Under the pieces are notes generated by a model. That model was not told the DNA's origin, did not search any database, and worked only from the letters and a program-made list of their open reading frames with translations. A DNA stretch of 64,000 nucleotides from Sphingopyxis sp. CCNWLW2 (GTDB taxonomy: Bacteria > Pseudomonadota > Alphaproteobacteria > Sphingomonadales > Sphingomonadaceae), in the NCBI RefSeq assembly GCF_037095755.1, contig NZ_JBAWKJ010000001.1, forward strand, positions 62,001 through 126,000. Reading direction: 5' to 3'. The translations under genes and the position numbers were made by a program. This document shows, piece by piece, positions 1 through 9,874 of the stretch (the first letter of the stretch is position 1; every line of letters begins with the position of its first letter).

Positions 1-752
1 CTGTCGTCGAACAGCCGCACCAGCGGCCCGAGCGAGCAGGAGGCGTTATTGTCCTTGGCCTTGCCCAGCAACAGCGCCGACCGCCCCTCGAAATCGCGCA
101 GATTTACGTCATTCCCCAGCATCGCGCCGATGGCCGTGCCAGCGCTGTTCACGAGCAACACGATCTCGGGTTCGGGGTTGTTCCAGGTCGAATCAGAGCG
201 GATCCCGATCTCGGCATCGGGCCCCAGCGTCGACAGCACCGGCGCCTTGGTGAACACCTCGGCGTCCGGACCGATCGCGACTTCGAGATATTGCGACCAG
301 AGCCCGTCCTCGATCAGTGCGGCCTTGAGTTCGGCCGCTTCGGACGAGCCCGGCACGACCGAACGGATCGAGCCGCCGACGCGCGCCTCGAGGCGATCCC
401 GAATGGCCGATGCCGCGCCCCAGTCGCCGCGCGCGCTTTCCTCGATCACCCGCTCGATTGCGGATATCGCGAAGGTTACTCCGCAGGCCTTGACGCATTG
501 CAGATCGACGGGGCTTAGGAGATCGACAGCCGAAAGGTCGAAACGGCCAAGCGCGCGTCCCCCTGCGCCACTGAAATCGCCACGCTCGACAAGCGCTGCC
601 GCGGTCGGCGCGACCGCCGACATGTCATAACATTCGCCGCGCACGATCAGCATCGGGTTCGGCCCGGCCTCGGTGCGCATGCGGCCGACGAAGACGCCGG
701 CTTCCCAATCGCCGGGCAGTGCCGACACGATGTCGCGGGGATTCCCCTCCAT
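1..752 (-). CDS. Fumarylacetoacetate hydrolase-family protein (5' part; gene runs off the left edge)
   Basis: The reading frame is open from an ATG at 752 to the left edge with no stop, so only the N-terminal 250 residues are visible. The stretch DVNLRDFEGR and the following LLLGKAKDNN are the metal-site region typical of the FAH fold, whose members hydrolyse or dehydrate 2-oxo acids in aromatic or sugar-acid catabolism. The N-terminal 70 residues (GDFSGAGGRA and similar) match the form seen in sugar-acid dehydratase or hydrolase loci. A LacI-type palindrome lies just upstream, which suggests control by a carbohydrate-responsive repressor. The exact substrate cannot be told. The family call is firm, the pathway is inference. 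Confidence 0.75.
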   Translation of the reverse strand, partial: MEGNPRDIVSALPGDWEAGVFVGRMRTEAGPNPMLIVRGECYDMSAVAPTAAALVERGDFSGAGGRALGRFDLSAVDLLSPVDLQCVKACGVTFAISAIERVIEESARGDWGAASAIRDRLEARVGGSIRSVVPGSSEAAELKAALIEDGLWSQYLEVAIGPDAEVFTKAPVLSTLGPDAEIGIRSDSTWNNPEPEIVLLVNSAGTAIGAMLGNDVNLRDFEGRSALLLGKAKDNNASCSLGPLVRLFDD

Positions 753-771
753 TATCCAAAACCTTTTTTTG

Positions 772-785
772 TGATAGCGCTACCA
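772..785. promoter_or_regulatory. LacI/GalR-type operator candidate
   Basis: TGATAGCGCTACCA contains the perfect 8-bp palindrome TAGCGCTA with a central CG, the usual layout of LacI-family operators. It sits 20 bp upstream of the start codon at 752, where a repressor would block the FAH-family gene. No LacI-family gene is present in the window. Confidence 0.45.
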
Positions 786-959
786 ACACGCTCGCGCCCG
801 CCTTGTCAAGGGCACAAGGACGCCCCCGAAAAGGGAGAGCAAATCTCGGCGGCGGAACCGATATTATGCTTTGGGGAAATCTGCCGTCGGGTGGCGGCGC
901 GGGCAAAGTCGACAGGGGCGCCAAAGACCTCGGCAGCGACATTAAAACTGCCGTCCACT

Positions 960-1130
960 CGGGTGCGCACAAGGCTGATTTTGAGCGTGCACACACTCTA
1001 TGCCGAAGGCGACACGGTCGTCGCGCATTGGGACTCCACTGCTTTCGGCGCTGCGGTTTGCCGAGGATTTATGGCCAAGGCAAAGTTCACTTTCGCAGCC
1101 TGGTTCGACAATGCGACATGCGCTCAGATG
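960..1130 (+). pseudogene. Possible decayed SnoaL/NTF2-like fragment
   Basis: The plus frame through 987 reads HTLYAEGDTVVAHWD, which resembles the central strands of SnoaL-like proteins (an AEGDxVVxxW pattern followed by an aromatic-rich strand). Nothing recognisable precedes or follows it, there is no plausible ribosome binding site, and the open frame is too short and oddly composed for a working gene. It may be a remnant of a gene of the kind seen intact at 40.1 kb. The similarity is by eye only. The rest of 786-1303 shows nothing I recognise. Confidence 0.28.
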
Positions 1131-1303
1131 GCTAAGACTGGGCACTTCAAATTTGCAAGCCCACCAAGATGGGAGGGTCATCGTTATTGGACACAACCGA
1201 TCCGTTGGAAAACGGAAGAATGACAAAGACAAGTTTATTGAAGAATCTCAATCAGCCTGACTTACCGAATAACGACAGAGCCAACTCGAAAGGTTCGTGA
1301 AAC

Positions 1304-1359
1304 TGGCCGGTAGGAGACTGACCGCTTCTGGGTGCCGAATGGCGAATAGCGGACCTTCC
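1304..1359 (+). repeat. Dispersed bipartite repeat, copy 1
   Basis: Left block TGGCCGGTAGGAGACTGACC then GCTTC, an 18-nt variable spacer and right block AGCGGACCTTC. It lies in a gene-free stretch upstream of the DUF465 gene. This is the most diverged left block of the family, but the right block is intact. Confidence 0.6.
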
Positions 1360-1571
1360 CGAGGTCACGAGCAGCGATGACACGTTTCGGCCGATCGCGG
1401 CCATTGCCTATCCGATTCTGGGCAAAAGCCTGTCGTTCTCATTATAGGCGGCGTATGCGCCGATTTGAGCGAACGACCTATTCCAACCCATTGAAATCAG
1501 GGATGGCCCTTTCTTATATCCCCGCCGCAGCGGACCGGCTGCGACATCCTCAACTTGGCATGGAGAAGAAG

Positions 1572-1757
1572 ATGTCCAGCAAACATATCGAATACTTCCG
1601 GCGCGAGCATGCCCGCCTCGAAGCCGAAATCGATCGGGAAGCGCGGCAGCGCCGACCCGACGAGGTCCTGATCGCGCGGCTCAAGAAGCTGAAGCTGGCC
1701 GTCAAGGACCAGATCGCCACCTGGAGCAACGACACCGGCGGGAGCCGCGTTGCCTGA
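1572..1757 (+). CDS. DUF465 (YdcH-like) small coiled-coil protein
   Basis: A 61-residue, highly charged helical protein (HIEYFRREHARLEAEIDRE, then LKKLKLAVKDQI) typical of the DUF465/YdcH family: short soluble helical-hairpin proteins of unknown function, common in alphaproteobacteria. The ATG at 1572 is chosen because GGAG lies seven bases before it; an in-frame ATG at 1560 has no such site. It is followed by a hairpin and then the heat-shock promoter of hsp20, so it is probably transcribed separately. It may be stress-related through its position, but nothing in the protein shows that. Confidence 0.75.
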   Translation: MSSKHIEYFRREHARLEAEIDREARQRRPDEVLIARLKKLKLAVKDQIATWSNDTGGSRVA

Positions 1758-1762
1758 CCAGC

Positions 1763-1789
1763 TGCGGAGCCGCACACTGCAGCTCCGCA
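1763..1789 (+). terminator. Hairpin after the DUF465 gene
   Basis: Perfect 8-bp inverted repeat TGCGGAGC / GCTCCGCA with an 11-nt loop, six bases after the stop codon. There is no clear T-run, so it may be a weak terminator or a 3' stabilising stem. Confidence 0.4.
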
Positions 1790-1853
1790 CCTTCCGGTGC
1801 GAGGGCCCTCTTCCACCTCTGCGACGAACTGCAATCCGGCGTCGGCGACATGT

Positions 1854-1881
1854 CTTGAAACAGCAAATTCGCTTCCTAATT
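1854..1881 (+). promoter_or_regulatory. RpoH (sigma-32) promoter of hsp20
   Basis: CTTG at 1854-1857, 17-bp spacer, then CCTAATT at 1875-1881, matching the alphaproteobacterial heat-shock pattern CTTG-N17-CYTATNT. The same layout, with a shared TCGCTTCCTA around the -10, is found before groES at 3219-3246. Transcription would start near 1888, leaving a leader of about 97 nt. Confidence 0.7.
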
Positions 1882-1888
1882 TCCTTCC

Positions 1889-1985
1889 AGATGCCGGATT
1901 GACCGGGTCTGCAGGACATGGAGAGCGCCGCTCTGTGTACCGGCGCATCTCATGCCCGAATTGCTTCAATCAGGAGGATTTGGAA
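1889..1985 (+). promoter_or_regulatory. ROSE-like RNA thermometer candidate in the hsp20 leader
   Basis: The leader between the predicted start and the hsp20 ATG has the length of ROSE elements. It contains an upstream hairpin (AGAGC / GCTCT around 1921-1935). Its last part carries TTGCT at 1961-1965, able to pair imperfectly with the Shine-Dalgarno AGGAGG at 1972-1977. A U(U/C)GCU stretch facing the ribosome site is the hallmark of ROSE thermometers of alphaproteobacterial small heat-shock genes. The fold was drawn by hand and has mismatches. Confidence 0.42.
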
Positions 1986-2465
1986 ATGAGAACCGATTTT
2001 GACTTTACCCCGTACCGCCGTTCGACGGTGGGCTTCGATCACCTCTTCGACCTGCTCGAGAAGGGGCAGCGCAGCGAGACGTCCGACGGCTATCCGGCCT
2101 TCGACATCGTGCGCGAGGCCGACGACCGCTTCCGCATCACGCTCGCGGTCCCAGGCTTCAAGCCCGACGAGATCGAGATCGTGGCGCAGCAGAACCAGCT
2201 GGCCGTTACGGGCAAACCCGCGGAAGAAGATGCGAAGAGCACCTATCTTCATCGCGGCATCGCGCGCCGGGCGTTCGAACGGCGCTTCCAGCTCGCCGAC
2301 TATATCGAGGTCGGTACCGCGAGCTTCACCGACGGCCTGCTTACGATCGAGCTCAACCGAGTCATTCCCGAGGCGATGAAGCCGCGCAAGATCGAGATCG
2401 GCAGCGGCGATGCCGAACCGCGCCGGATCGGATCGTCGAAAGAAAAGGCGCTCGAGAGCGCCTGA
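1986..2465 (+). CDS. Small heat-shock protein, Hsp20/IbpA family
   Basis: This 159-residue protein is an ATP-independent holdase that keeps unfolding proteins soluble for refolding by DnaK and GroEL. The alpha-crystallin domain covers about residues 35-140: VREADDRFRITLAVPGFKPDEI opens it, and the conserved turn appears late as TASFTDGLLTIEL, the family's A-x-x-x-(D/N)G-(V/L)L motif. The N-terminal FDHLFDLLE helix is that of the IbpA/HspH group of alphaproteobacteria. Start chosen for AGGAGG nine bases upstream. A heat-shock promoter and a possible thermometer precede it and a strong terminator follows, so it is a single-gene unit beside groESL. Confidence 0.93.
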   Translation: MRTDFDFTPYRRSTVGFDHLFDLLEKGQRSETSDGYPAFDIVREADDRFRITLAVPGFKPDEIEIVAQQNQLAVTGKPAEEDAKSTYLHRGIARRAFERRFQLADYIEVGTASFTDGLLTIELNRVIPEAMKPRKIEIGSGDAEPRRIGSSKEKALESA

Positions 2466-2471
2466 TATCTT

Positions 2472-2500
2472 GCGGGGCCGCTGTACAGGAGCGGCCCCGC
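2472..2500 (+). terminator. Rho-independent terminator of hsp20
   Basis: Perfect 11-bp stem GCGGGGCCGCT / AGCGGCCCCGC with a 7-nt loop and a short TTT tail, six bases after the hsp20 stop. Confidence 0.85.
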
Positions 2501-2560
2501 TTTCCTGAAGAATAGCAGTAGAAGTACAGCTAACCAGCCGGAGACGCTCAGGTCGCTCCG

Positions 2561-2830
2561 TCAATCAATCGCACGAATGATGTCCGCCACGCGCCACTCG
2601 GCGGGCCCGACCAGCGCATCATGCGCGATGCGGACCGAGTGGAGAGCGGCTTCGAGCTGGCGCCGCCACATCGCCAAAAAATCAAACAGCACCGGAAAGT
2701 CCGGCGGAAGATCATAATCCTGCCAGACGTATAGCTGGAGCAGCGAGGGATGATCGGGCCGGTAGTAGTGGATTTCGGCGGTTGTCAGCCCGTAGCCCTC
2801 CAGCTGCGCGAGCAGCGCCCGGTCGGTCAT
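2561..2830 (-). CDS. usg: Usg family protein
   Basis: 89 residues with the Usg-family signature [19 protein letters not shown], then [17 protein letters not shown] and a C-terminal [11 protein letters not shown]. Usg proteins are small alphaproteobacterial proteins; the name comes from a gene upstream of trpF, and the biochemical role is unknown. The gene overlaps its upstream partner by four bases (ATGA), which indicates translational coupling. Divergent placement between hsp20 and groES suggests co-regulation with the heat-shock genes, but I see no clear RpoH promoter on this strand. Confidence 0.85.
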   Translation of the reverse strand: MTDRALLAQLEGYGLTTAEIHYYRPDHPSLLQLYVWQDYDLPPDFPVLFDFLAMWRRQLEAALHSVRIAHDALVGPAEWRVADIIRAID

Positions 2831-3054
2831 GGCGCGCGCGCCGCGCCGCCGTCGAGCGACCTGAGCGCCGCAAGCACATCGTCGACCGGCACCGCTCGCT
2901 TTGCCCCCGGGGGTTTGCGAAGCGCGGGCTTGTTGCGAACCGCCGAGCGATCCGACGCCCAGGATGCAAGAAGAGCGCGCTTGACCTCAGGCTCGAGGCT
3001 CGGGTGACGCGCCACATCGAAGGGGTGAAGAAAACGGGAAAATGGCTCGGACAT
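2827..3054 (-). CDS. Conserved small protein upstream of usg
   Basis: 75 residues, soluble and basic, opening [22 protein letters not shown] and ending in a low-complexity Ala-rich tail. The opening (place, region, parent, then [11 protein letters not shown]) is the pattern of short proteins found beside Usg and chaperonin genes in alphaproteobacteria; no function is known to me. GGAGG lies nine bases before the ATG. First gene of the two-gene unit with usg, reading away from groES. Confidence 0.65.
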   Translation of the reverse strand: MSEPFSRFLHPFDVARHPSLEPEVKRALLASWASDRSAVRNKPALRKPPGAKRAVPVDDVLAALRSLDGGAARAP

Positions 3055-3218
3055 GATCGTGCCTCCTTCCTTGTAGCCTTTCCTTTCTCGTCGTGCGGCA
3101 AGGTGCCGCAGGGACAGATTTTGGGAGCGAAGCGAGTCGAGTCAAGAGGCGTCAGCCCCTTGATAAGCGGCATTTGTTTCGCGCTGGCGAGAAAGCGAAA
3201 AAAAATTTCACCGAACCT

Positions 3219-3246
3219 CTTGAAGCGAAAAAATCGCTTCCTAGCT
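3219..3246 (+). promoter_or_regulatory. RpoH promoter of groESL with an inverted repeat between the elements
   Basis: CTTG at 3219-3222, 17-bp spacer and CCTAGCT at 3240-3246. A perfect inverted repeat GAAGCGA-AAAAA-TCGCTTC (3222-3240) fills the spacer and touches both elements, so a dimeric repressor bound there would block the promoter. It does not match the CIRCE element of HrcA (TTAGCACTC-N9-GAGTGCTAA). Confidence 0.7.
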
Positions 3247-3312
3247 CATCGGCGCCGCGCGTCCTGGACAGGCGCCGGCTTATCATATCGTTATGCAACA
3301 TGGAGGTTATGC

Positions 3313-5296
<1,984 letters not shown>

Positions 5297-5300
5297 CGAG

Positions 5301-5328
5301 ATAGGGCGGCGGGCGACCGCCGCCCTAT
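5301..5328 (+). terminator. Terminator of groESL
   Basis: Perfect 12-bp stem ATAGGGCGGCGG / CCGCCGCCCTAT with a GCGA tetraloop, four bases after the groEL stop. T-content after the stem is low but the stem is very strong. Confidence 0.8.
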
Positions 5329-5371
5329 CCCCTTCATGCTCGCAACCAAGGAGAATGCGGAGGGAACTGTC

Positions 5372-5551
5372 ATGCCCTTTTACGGCAGTCAAAGCGTTCG
5401 CGGCTGCTCAGCCCAACTGAAGCTGCGACACGGAAACGAGGCCAAACAGCTCGTGGCTCGGCAACTCGAATGGGCGCGTGAACGCGGCAACGGTCAGGAA
5501 ATCGCTTATTGGAGCGCGGTCCTTGAAGACCTCGCGAGCCTGCCGTCTTAG
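5372..5551 (+). CDS. Small conserved hypothetical protein downstream of groEL
   Basis: 59 residues, MPFYGSQSVRGCSAQLKLRH followed by a helical, charged part (EAKQLVARQLEWARERG) and YWSAVLEDLA. No domain recognised and no membrane segment. Start at 5372 is preferred because GGAGGG lies eight bases upstream; an in-frame ATG at 5336 is possible. It sits behind the groEL terminator and may be reached by read-through or its own promoter. The clean ribosome site and codon use support a real gene, but function is unknown. Confidence 0.6.
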   Translation: MPFYGSQSVRGCSAQLKLRHGNEAKQLVARQLEWARERGNGQEIAYWSAVLEDLASLPS

Positions 5552-5702
5552 CGTTCCACAGGCACGACGGATGATAAAGTTATCACCGCCGCGCTACCGC
5601 GCAGAATCCGTCTTGGCCGCTAGCGGAATTTCGGCTTTTGGTCGCGCCAGGACGAATGCGGACGTTCTACGGATTTTCGCGTGGGGATCAAGTCGTTGGC
5701 GT

Positions 5703-7616
5703 TTAGAAGTCCGCTGTAACAGTTCCAATCACCCGGCGTCCCGGAATCGGCGCGAAACCACCGCCGCCGAAGACACGCCAGCCATAGACATTGGCGATAT
5801 TGCGTATCTGCAGCCGAAAGGTCGCGGGTACCTTGCCGATGGTCGCCCGGTAGCGGGCGCCAAGGTCGATCGTCGTCCGCGCCGGAATATCGAGGCTGTT
5901 GTCGGCGCGCGCGACGCGTTTTCCTTCGTGCAACAGGCGAAGATCGACCGAGGCGCCGGCAATCCCCGGCAGCCGATAGTCGGCATTGAGGTCGATGAGC
6001 CTCGCGGTCCGGCCGATCGGCTCCGAACCCAAGCGGCCCTCGTCGACCGCTTGACCGGTCACCCGCGGCCGCAGCAGCACCGCGCCCGCGACGAGGTTCA
6101 GTCCGGGCAGCGGTTCGCCGGACAGCGAGAATTCGGCGCCGCGATGGATGACGGTGCCCAGGATGCGATAGACGCCGTCGCGGCTGTCGATCTCGAAATA
6201 GGGTTTGCGGATGTCGAACAGCGCGGTGACGAAACGCATCCCGCCCGGCAGCGCATAACGCAGCCCGATTTCCTTCTGCTTCGTGCGCAGCGCCGGCAGC
6301 GCCGCGTTGCGGTTGACCGCATTGCCCGGCGCGGTGCCGCTTTCCTCGAGCCCGCGGGTCATCGCGCCATAGAGTGTCAGCCGATCGCTGGGGGTGAAGG
6401 CCAGCGCCGCATTCCACAGCCATGGCCGGTCGCGGCTGGTTTCGGCAAGGCGACCGGGCTGCACGACCGCTTTGCGGTAGTCGCTGCGCGTGACCCCCAA
6501 ATTGAGCTCACCCACCCCCGGCCAGCGCATCTCATAGCCGAGAGCATAGCTCATCTGGCGCACGCGATCTTCGGTCAGCGCGCCATAGCGGCGGTCGGGT
6601 TCGGGGCGCGGGTCGGGCACGCCGATGGCCGCCGGGCCGAGATCGGCGACATGATAGCCGCCATAGTCGCTTTGTTTGCGCCGTCCGCGCACCGACAACA
6701 GGATGCGGTGCCGCCGCGCGCCCTCGGCAAAGACGCGGCTGACGCGCGCTTCGCCCGACGTCGACGCGCTCAGCTGATCCTCGCCGCTGACGACGACCAG
6801 CCGCCCGCGCCCGCCCCGATCGACACCGTCGAAATAGAGCGAGGCGAAATCGTCGCGCGTGAAGCGGCTGTTGAACAACCCCGCGGCGAATTGCCATTCG
6901 CCAAGACTGGCCTTGGCGAGGCCGCCGTAATTCTGGCTGTAGCCGCGCCAGTCGGCCCATTGCTGGCCATAGAATAACCGCCGTTCGACCTTGGGGGGCA
7001 GGAAGCTGCCGTTCGTATAGAGGGTCGGCGACTGTTCCTCGTCGCCATAATCATAGCGTGCGAAAAACCCCGTCAGTTCGACGCCCATGGCGGGGCGCCA
7101 GCGTGCGACGCTGCCATAGCTGACGAACCAGGCACTGCTACCGCTGACATATTGATCGTCGAACACACCCAGCGCGACATTGACCCCGAATTTTTCGCTG
7201 ACCGGGATGGCTGCGTCGGCGACCAGATCGGGTCCGAGATATTCGCCGCTGCTCAGCCGGACGCTGACCACCGTGTCGCTGCCGGTACGCCGCAGGTCGG
7301 TGTCGACGATGCCGGTTGGCGCCGGAAAGGGATAGCCGAAGGCGGTGAGGCCGACCCGGACCGTCGTGCCGCGCACCACGACGTCGGTGATCGCGCCCGC
7401 CCGGTCGAAATAAAGTCCCTCGACGCGCGCATTGCCCGCGTCATTGGCCGAAAAGCCGCGCACCTCGCCGCTGGCATAGATGCCCACCGATTCATTGCCG
7501 ACGCTCTTGCCAAAGCCGTCCTCGGCCTCGCGCACGGCATTTTCGTCGGTGCGCTGCGCCAGCGCGGGGTCGGCCAGCGCCAGCGCGAGAAGCGCCGACC
7601 CCGTCCGCCGGATCAC
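5703..7616 (-). CDS. TonB-dependent outer membrane receptor (second of pair)
   Basis: 637 residues with a signal peptide (LLALALADPALA|Q). A short plug is followed by a 22-strand-type barrel rich in alternating aromatic strands; the last strand ends RRVIGTVTADF with the terminal Phe of outer membrane barrels. The plug is divergent (FGKSVGNESVGIYASGEVRGF) and lacks an obvious TonB box. The start overlaps the stop of the upstream receptor by four bases, so the two are translated together. In TonB systems such receptors import siderophores, cobalamin, glycans or peptides. Being paired with a siderophore-type receptor and divergent from an ABC exporter suggests a shared small-molecule circuit. 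Ligand unknown. Confidence 0.85.
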   Translation of the reverse strand: MIRRTGSALLALALADPALAQRTDENAVREAEDGFGKSVGNESVGIYASGEVRGFSANDAGNARVEGLYFDRAGAITDVVVRGTTVRVGLTAFGYPFPAPTGIVDTDLRRTGSDTVVSVRLSSGEYLGPDLVADAAIPVSEKFGVNVALGVFDDQYVSGSSAWFVSYGSVARWRPAMGVELTGFFARYDYGDEEQSPTLYTNGSFLPPKVERRLFYGQQWADWRGYSQNYGGLAKASLGEWQFAAGLFNSRFTRDDFASLYFDGVDRGGRGRLVVVSGEDQLSASTSGEARVSRVFAEGARRHRILLSVRGRRKQSDYGGYHVADLGPAAIGVPDPRPEPDRRYGALTEDRVRQMSYALGYEMRWPGVGELNLGVTRSDYRKAVVQPGRLAETSRDRPWLWNAALAFTPSDRLTLYGAMTRGLEESGTAPGNAVNRNAALPALRTKQKEIGLRYALPGGMRFVTALFDIRKPYFEIDSRDGVYRILGTVIHRGAEFSLSGEPLPGLNLVAGAVLLRPRVTGQAVDEGRLGSEPIGRTARLIDLNADYRLPGIAGASVDLRLLHEGKRVARADNSLDIPARTTIDLGARYRATIGKVPATFRLQIRNIANVYGWRVFGGGGFAPIPGRRVIGTVTADF

Positions 7617-9697
7617 AGCCCGACCGCCAGTCGCACCCGCACCGAGCGCGCCGCGCCCGGCGTGATCCAGACATCGCTGTAGGAACTATCGAGATAATAG
7701 GTGTCGAACAGATTCTCGACATCGAGATGAAGGCGGACGCCCTCGGCCGCCTGCCACGACAGGTTGGCGCGCGCGGTTACATAATCGGGCAAGCGAAATC
7801 CGCTCGCGATATCGTCGCCCGGTCGCGCGCCGACGTAGGTCAGGCCGCCGCCGACCCCGATCGATCCGGGCGCATCGCCTTTCGACTGCCAATATCCATA
7901 GAGTGCGCCCGAATGCTTGGGGATATTCATCAGCCCGCTGCCAACGAGGACGGGGCGCGTATCCCTGATCACCTTCGCATCGGTGTAGGCATAGACCATC
8001 GTCAGCGAAAAGCGGTCGTCGAGTTTCAGATTGGCATCGAATTCGACGCCCTTGCTGCGCGCGCGGCCGGCAGCGACCTGAAAGCCGCTGTTCGCGGAAT
8101 CGGTGACCAGGATATTGTCCTTGGTAATCCGGAACAGCGACAGCGCGCCGGTCACTCTTTTGTCCAGCAACGCATATTTGACGCCCCCTTCCCACGCCTC
8201 GCCGCGCTCGGGCGCAAAGGGTTCGGCGGTCGCGGTGACGCCCTGATTGAAGCGGAAGGATTTCCCCCAGCTGACATAAGCGGACAGATTGTCGCTCGGC
8301 GCAAAAGTGAATGCGGCGCGCGGCGAGGTTTGTGACGGACGCTGCCGGTCGGTGCGGTTCGCGCGATAATTGACGTTCGCCTGCCGGATCCAGTCGTGCC
8401 GCACGCCAAGCAACAGGCTGAAGCGATCGCCAAGCGTGATCAGATCCTGGGCATAAAGGCTTTCGCCGCGTTGCTGTTCGAGCAGGTCCTGATTGAGCGT
8501 CGCGACCGGTTTGGGCTGGCCATAGACCGGGTTGAAAATGTCGATGTCATACGGGTTGGCGGCGGTCGGGCTGAACCGGAAAAACCGGCGGCGCTGGTCA
8601 TAGCTGAAGATGTCCCCACCGATACGAAACTGATGATCCAGCCCCCACAAGCTGGTGTTTATGCTGAGTTCGGTGCGCGCCGACAGATCCTGCCAGTCAT
8701 AGGCGTGGACGCGAAGCTGGCGGCGTAATCGCGTCCCGACGAGCGCGCTGTTATGCGTCGACTGCCCCGTCATTTTGCCGTCGCGATACTGGATTCCTGC
8801 TTCGAGCGCGATGCCGTCGGCGAGGTCGATCGTCAGCGTGCCCTGATGTTGGCTCTTTCGCTGTTCGATCTGGCCATCGTCGGGTTCGCCAAGGAAACGG
8901 CTGCGCGGCAGCGCTTTGCCGTCACCTTTCACCGCGACCAGCCCGCGGTCGTGGGTGAAATGAACGAGATTATATTCGAGCTGATACAGAAAGCGCACCG
9001 CATCCGACGGCGACCAGGCGATCGACGGCGCCAGCAGCAGCCGGTCGGACCGATTGAAATCGCGAAAGCTGTCGCCTGCCTGATAGACCCCGATCAGCCG
9101 CACCCCGAGCCCGCCGGCCGCGGGGCCGCCGATGTCGAAACTGCCGCGCCAGGTGTCGAAGCTACCGTAGGACAGGTCGCCGCCGGCGTGGAACCGGTCC
9201 TGCGGCGCCTTGGTCACGATGTTGATCGATCCGCCCGGCTCACCCTTGCCCGACAGCGCCGATGCCGGGCCTTTGAGCACCTGGAAACTCTCGACCGTCG
9301 CAACGTCGCGCCGGGCATTGAAGCCGCGGTTGGCGGAGAAGCGGTTGACGAGCAGGTCGGGCCCCTGGTTGATATCGCCCGAAAACCCCCGGATCGCATA
9401 GGCGTCCCACGCGCCGCCAAAGCTGTTCAGGCGCGCCATGCCGCCCGCCAGATCGAACAGCTGCGACAGGTCGGTAAAGCCAGCCTCGGCAATCAACCGC
9501 TCGTCGAGCACGCGCACATTCTGCGGCAGCAGCAACGGATCGACCTCGAGCCCGTTGATGCTGGCATTGGCGGCGCGCGATCCGGTGATGACGATCTCGC
9601 TCTCCGCCTCGCTCATCTCGTTCGTTTCGGCCAGCGCAGAGCAAGGCGCTCCTGCGGCCGCCAACAGGCACGCCGACAACGACAATCTTCGTTTCAT
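7613..9697 (-). CDS. TonB-dependent siderophore-type receptor
   Basis: 694 residues. Signal peptide to about residue 23 (ACLLAAAGAPCSALA|E), TonB box region ESEIVITGSR near residue 33, then a complete plug with the family sequence VLKGPASALSGKGEPGGSINIVTKAP split around residues 138-165, as in FhuA/FpvA-type receptors (TIGR01783-like). The barrel ends ARSVRVRLAVGL. Such receptors bring ferric siderophores or similar ligands through the outer membrane using the proton motive force relayed by TonB. First gene of the two-receptor unit; the palindrome at 9807-9818 lies in its promoter region, though I see no Fur box. Confidence 0.88.
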   Translation of the reverse strand: MKRRLSLSACLLAAAGAPCSALAETNEMSEAESEIVITGSRAANASINGLEVDPLLLPQNVRVLDERLIAEAGFTDLSQLFDLAGGMARLNSFGGAWDAYAIRGFSGDINQGPDLLVNRFSANRGFNARRDVATVESFQVLKGPASALSGKGEPGGSINIVTKAPQDRFHAGGDLSYGSFDTWRGSFDIGGPAAGGLGVRLIGVYQAGDSFRDFNRSDRLLLAPSIAWSPSDAVRFLYQLEYNLVHFTHDRGLVAVKGDGKALPRSRFLGEPDDGQIEQRKSQHQGTLTIDLADGIALEAGIQYRDGKMTGQSTHNSALVGTRLRRQLRVHAYDWQDLSARTELSINTSLWGLDHQFRIGGDIFSYDQRRRFFRFSPTAANPYDIDIFNPVYGQPKPVATLNQDLLEQQRGESLYAQDLITLGDRFSLLLGVRHDWIRQANVNYRANRTDRQRPSQTSPRAAFTFAPSDNLSAYVSWGKSFRFNQGVTATAEPFAPERGEAWEGGVKYALLDKRVTGALSLFRITKDNILVTDSANSGFQVAAGRARSKGVEFDANLKLDDRFSLTMVYAYTDAKVIRDTRPVLVGSGLMNIPKHSGALYGYWQSKGDAPGSIGVGGGLTYVGARPGDDIASGFRLPDYVTARANLSWQAAEGVRLHLDVENLFDTYYLDSSYSDVWITPGAARSVRVRLAVGL

Positions 9698-9806
9698 ACT
9701 TCCCCCAAAATGCCAGGTCTGGCGCGCAAATTTATCAATGATACATCATATCATCCGCGGTTCGCCTATGCATGGCCTCGGAATGCGTCAAGCAAAAATG
9801 TAATGG

Positions 9807-9818
9807 TATAACGTTATA
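9807..9818. promoter_or_regulatory. Palindrome between receptor and exporter operons
   Basis: TATAACGTTATA is a perfect 12-bp palindrome centred in the 177-bp region separating the two divergent units. Its AT-rich surroundings could hold both promoters. It is a candidate operator for one dimeric regulator controlling both. Confidence 0.5.
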
Positions 9819-9874
9819 TTGACTCCGCGCTTGCGGCTGGGCAAGAGGCGCGCTCGCTTCATAGGAGATATCGG

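Noticed and set aside
49..630. Plus-strand open frame at the left edge
   Set aside because: Shadow of the minus-strand FAH-family gene, which has clear motifs; the plus translation is Ser/Pro/Arg-rich noise.
3222..3240. Inverted repeat as CIRCE element
   Set aside because: Arms GAAGCGA / TCGCTTC and a 5-bp spacer do not match TTAGCACTC-N9-GAGTGCTAA; listed as an unknown operator.
5478..6977. 499-codon plus-strand frame opposite a TonB receptor
   Set aside because: Antisense shadow; the minus strand encodes a barrel with signal peptide and terminal Phe.
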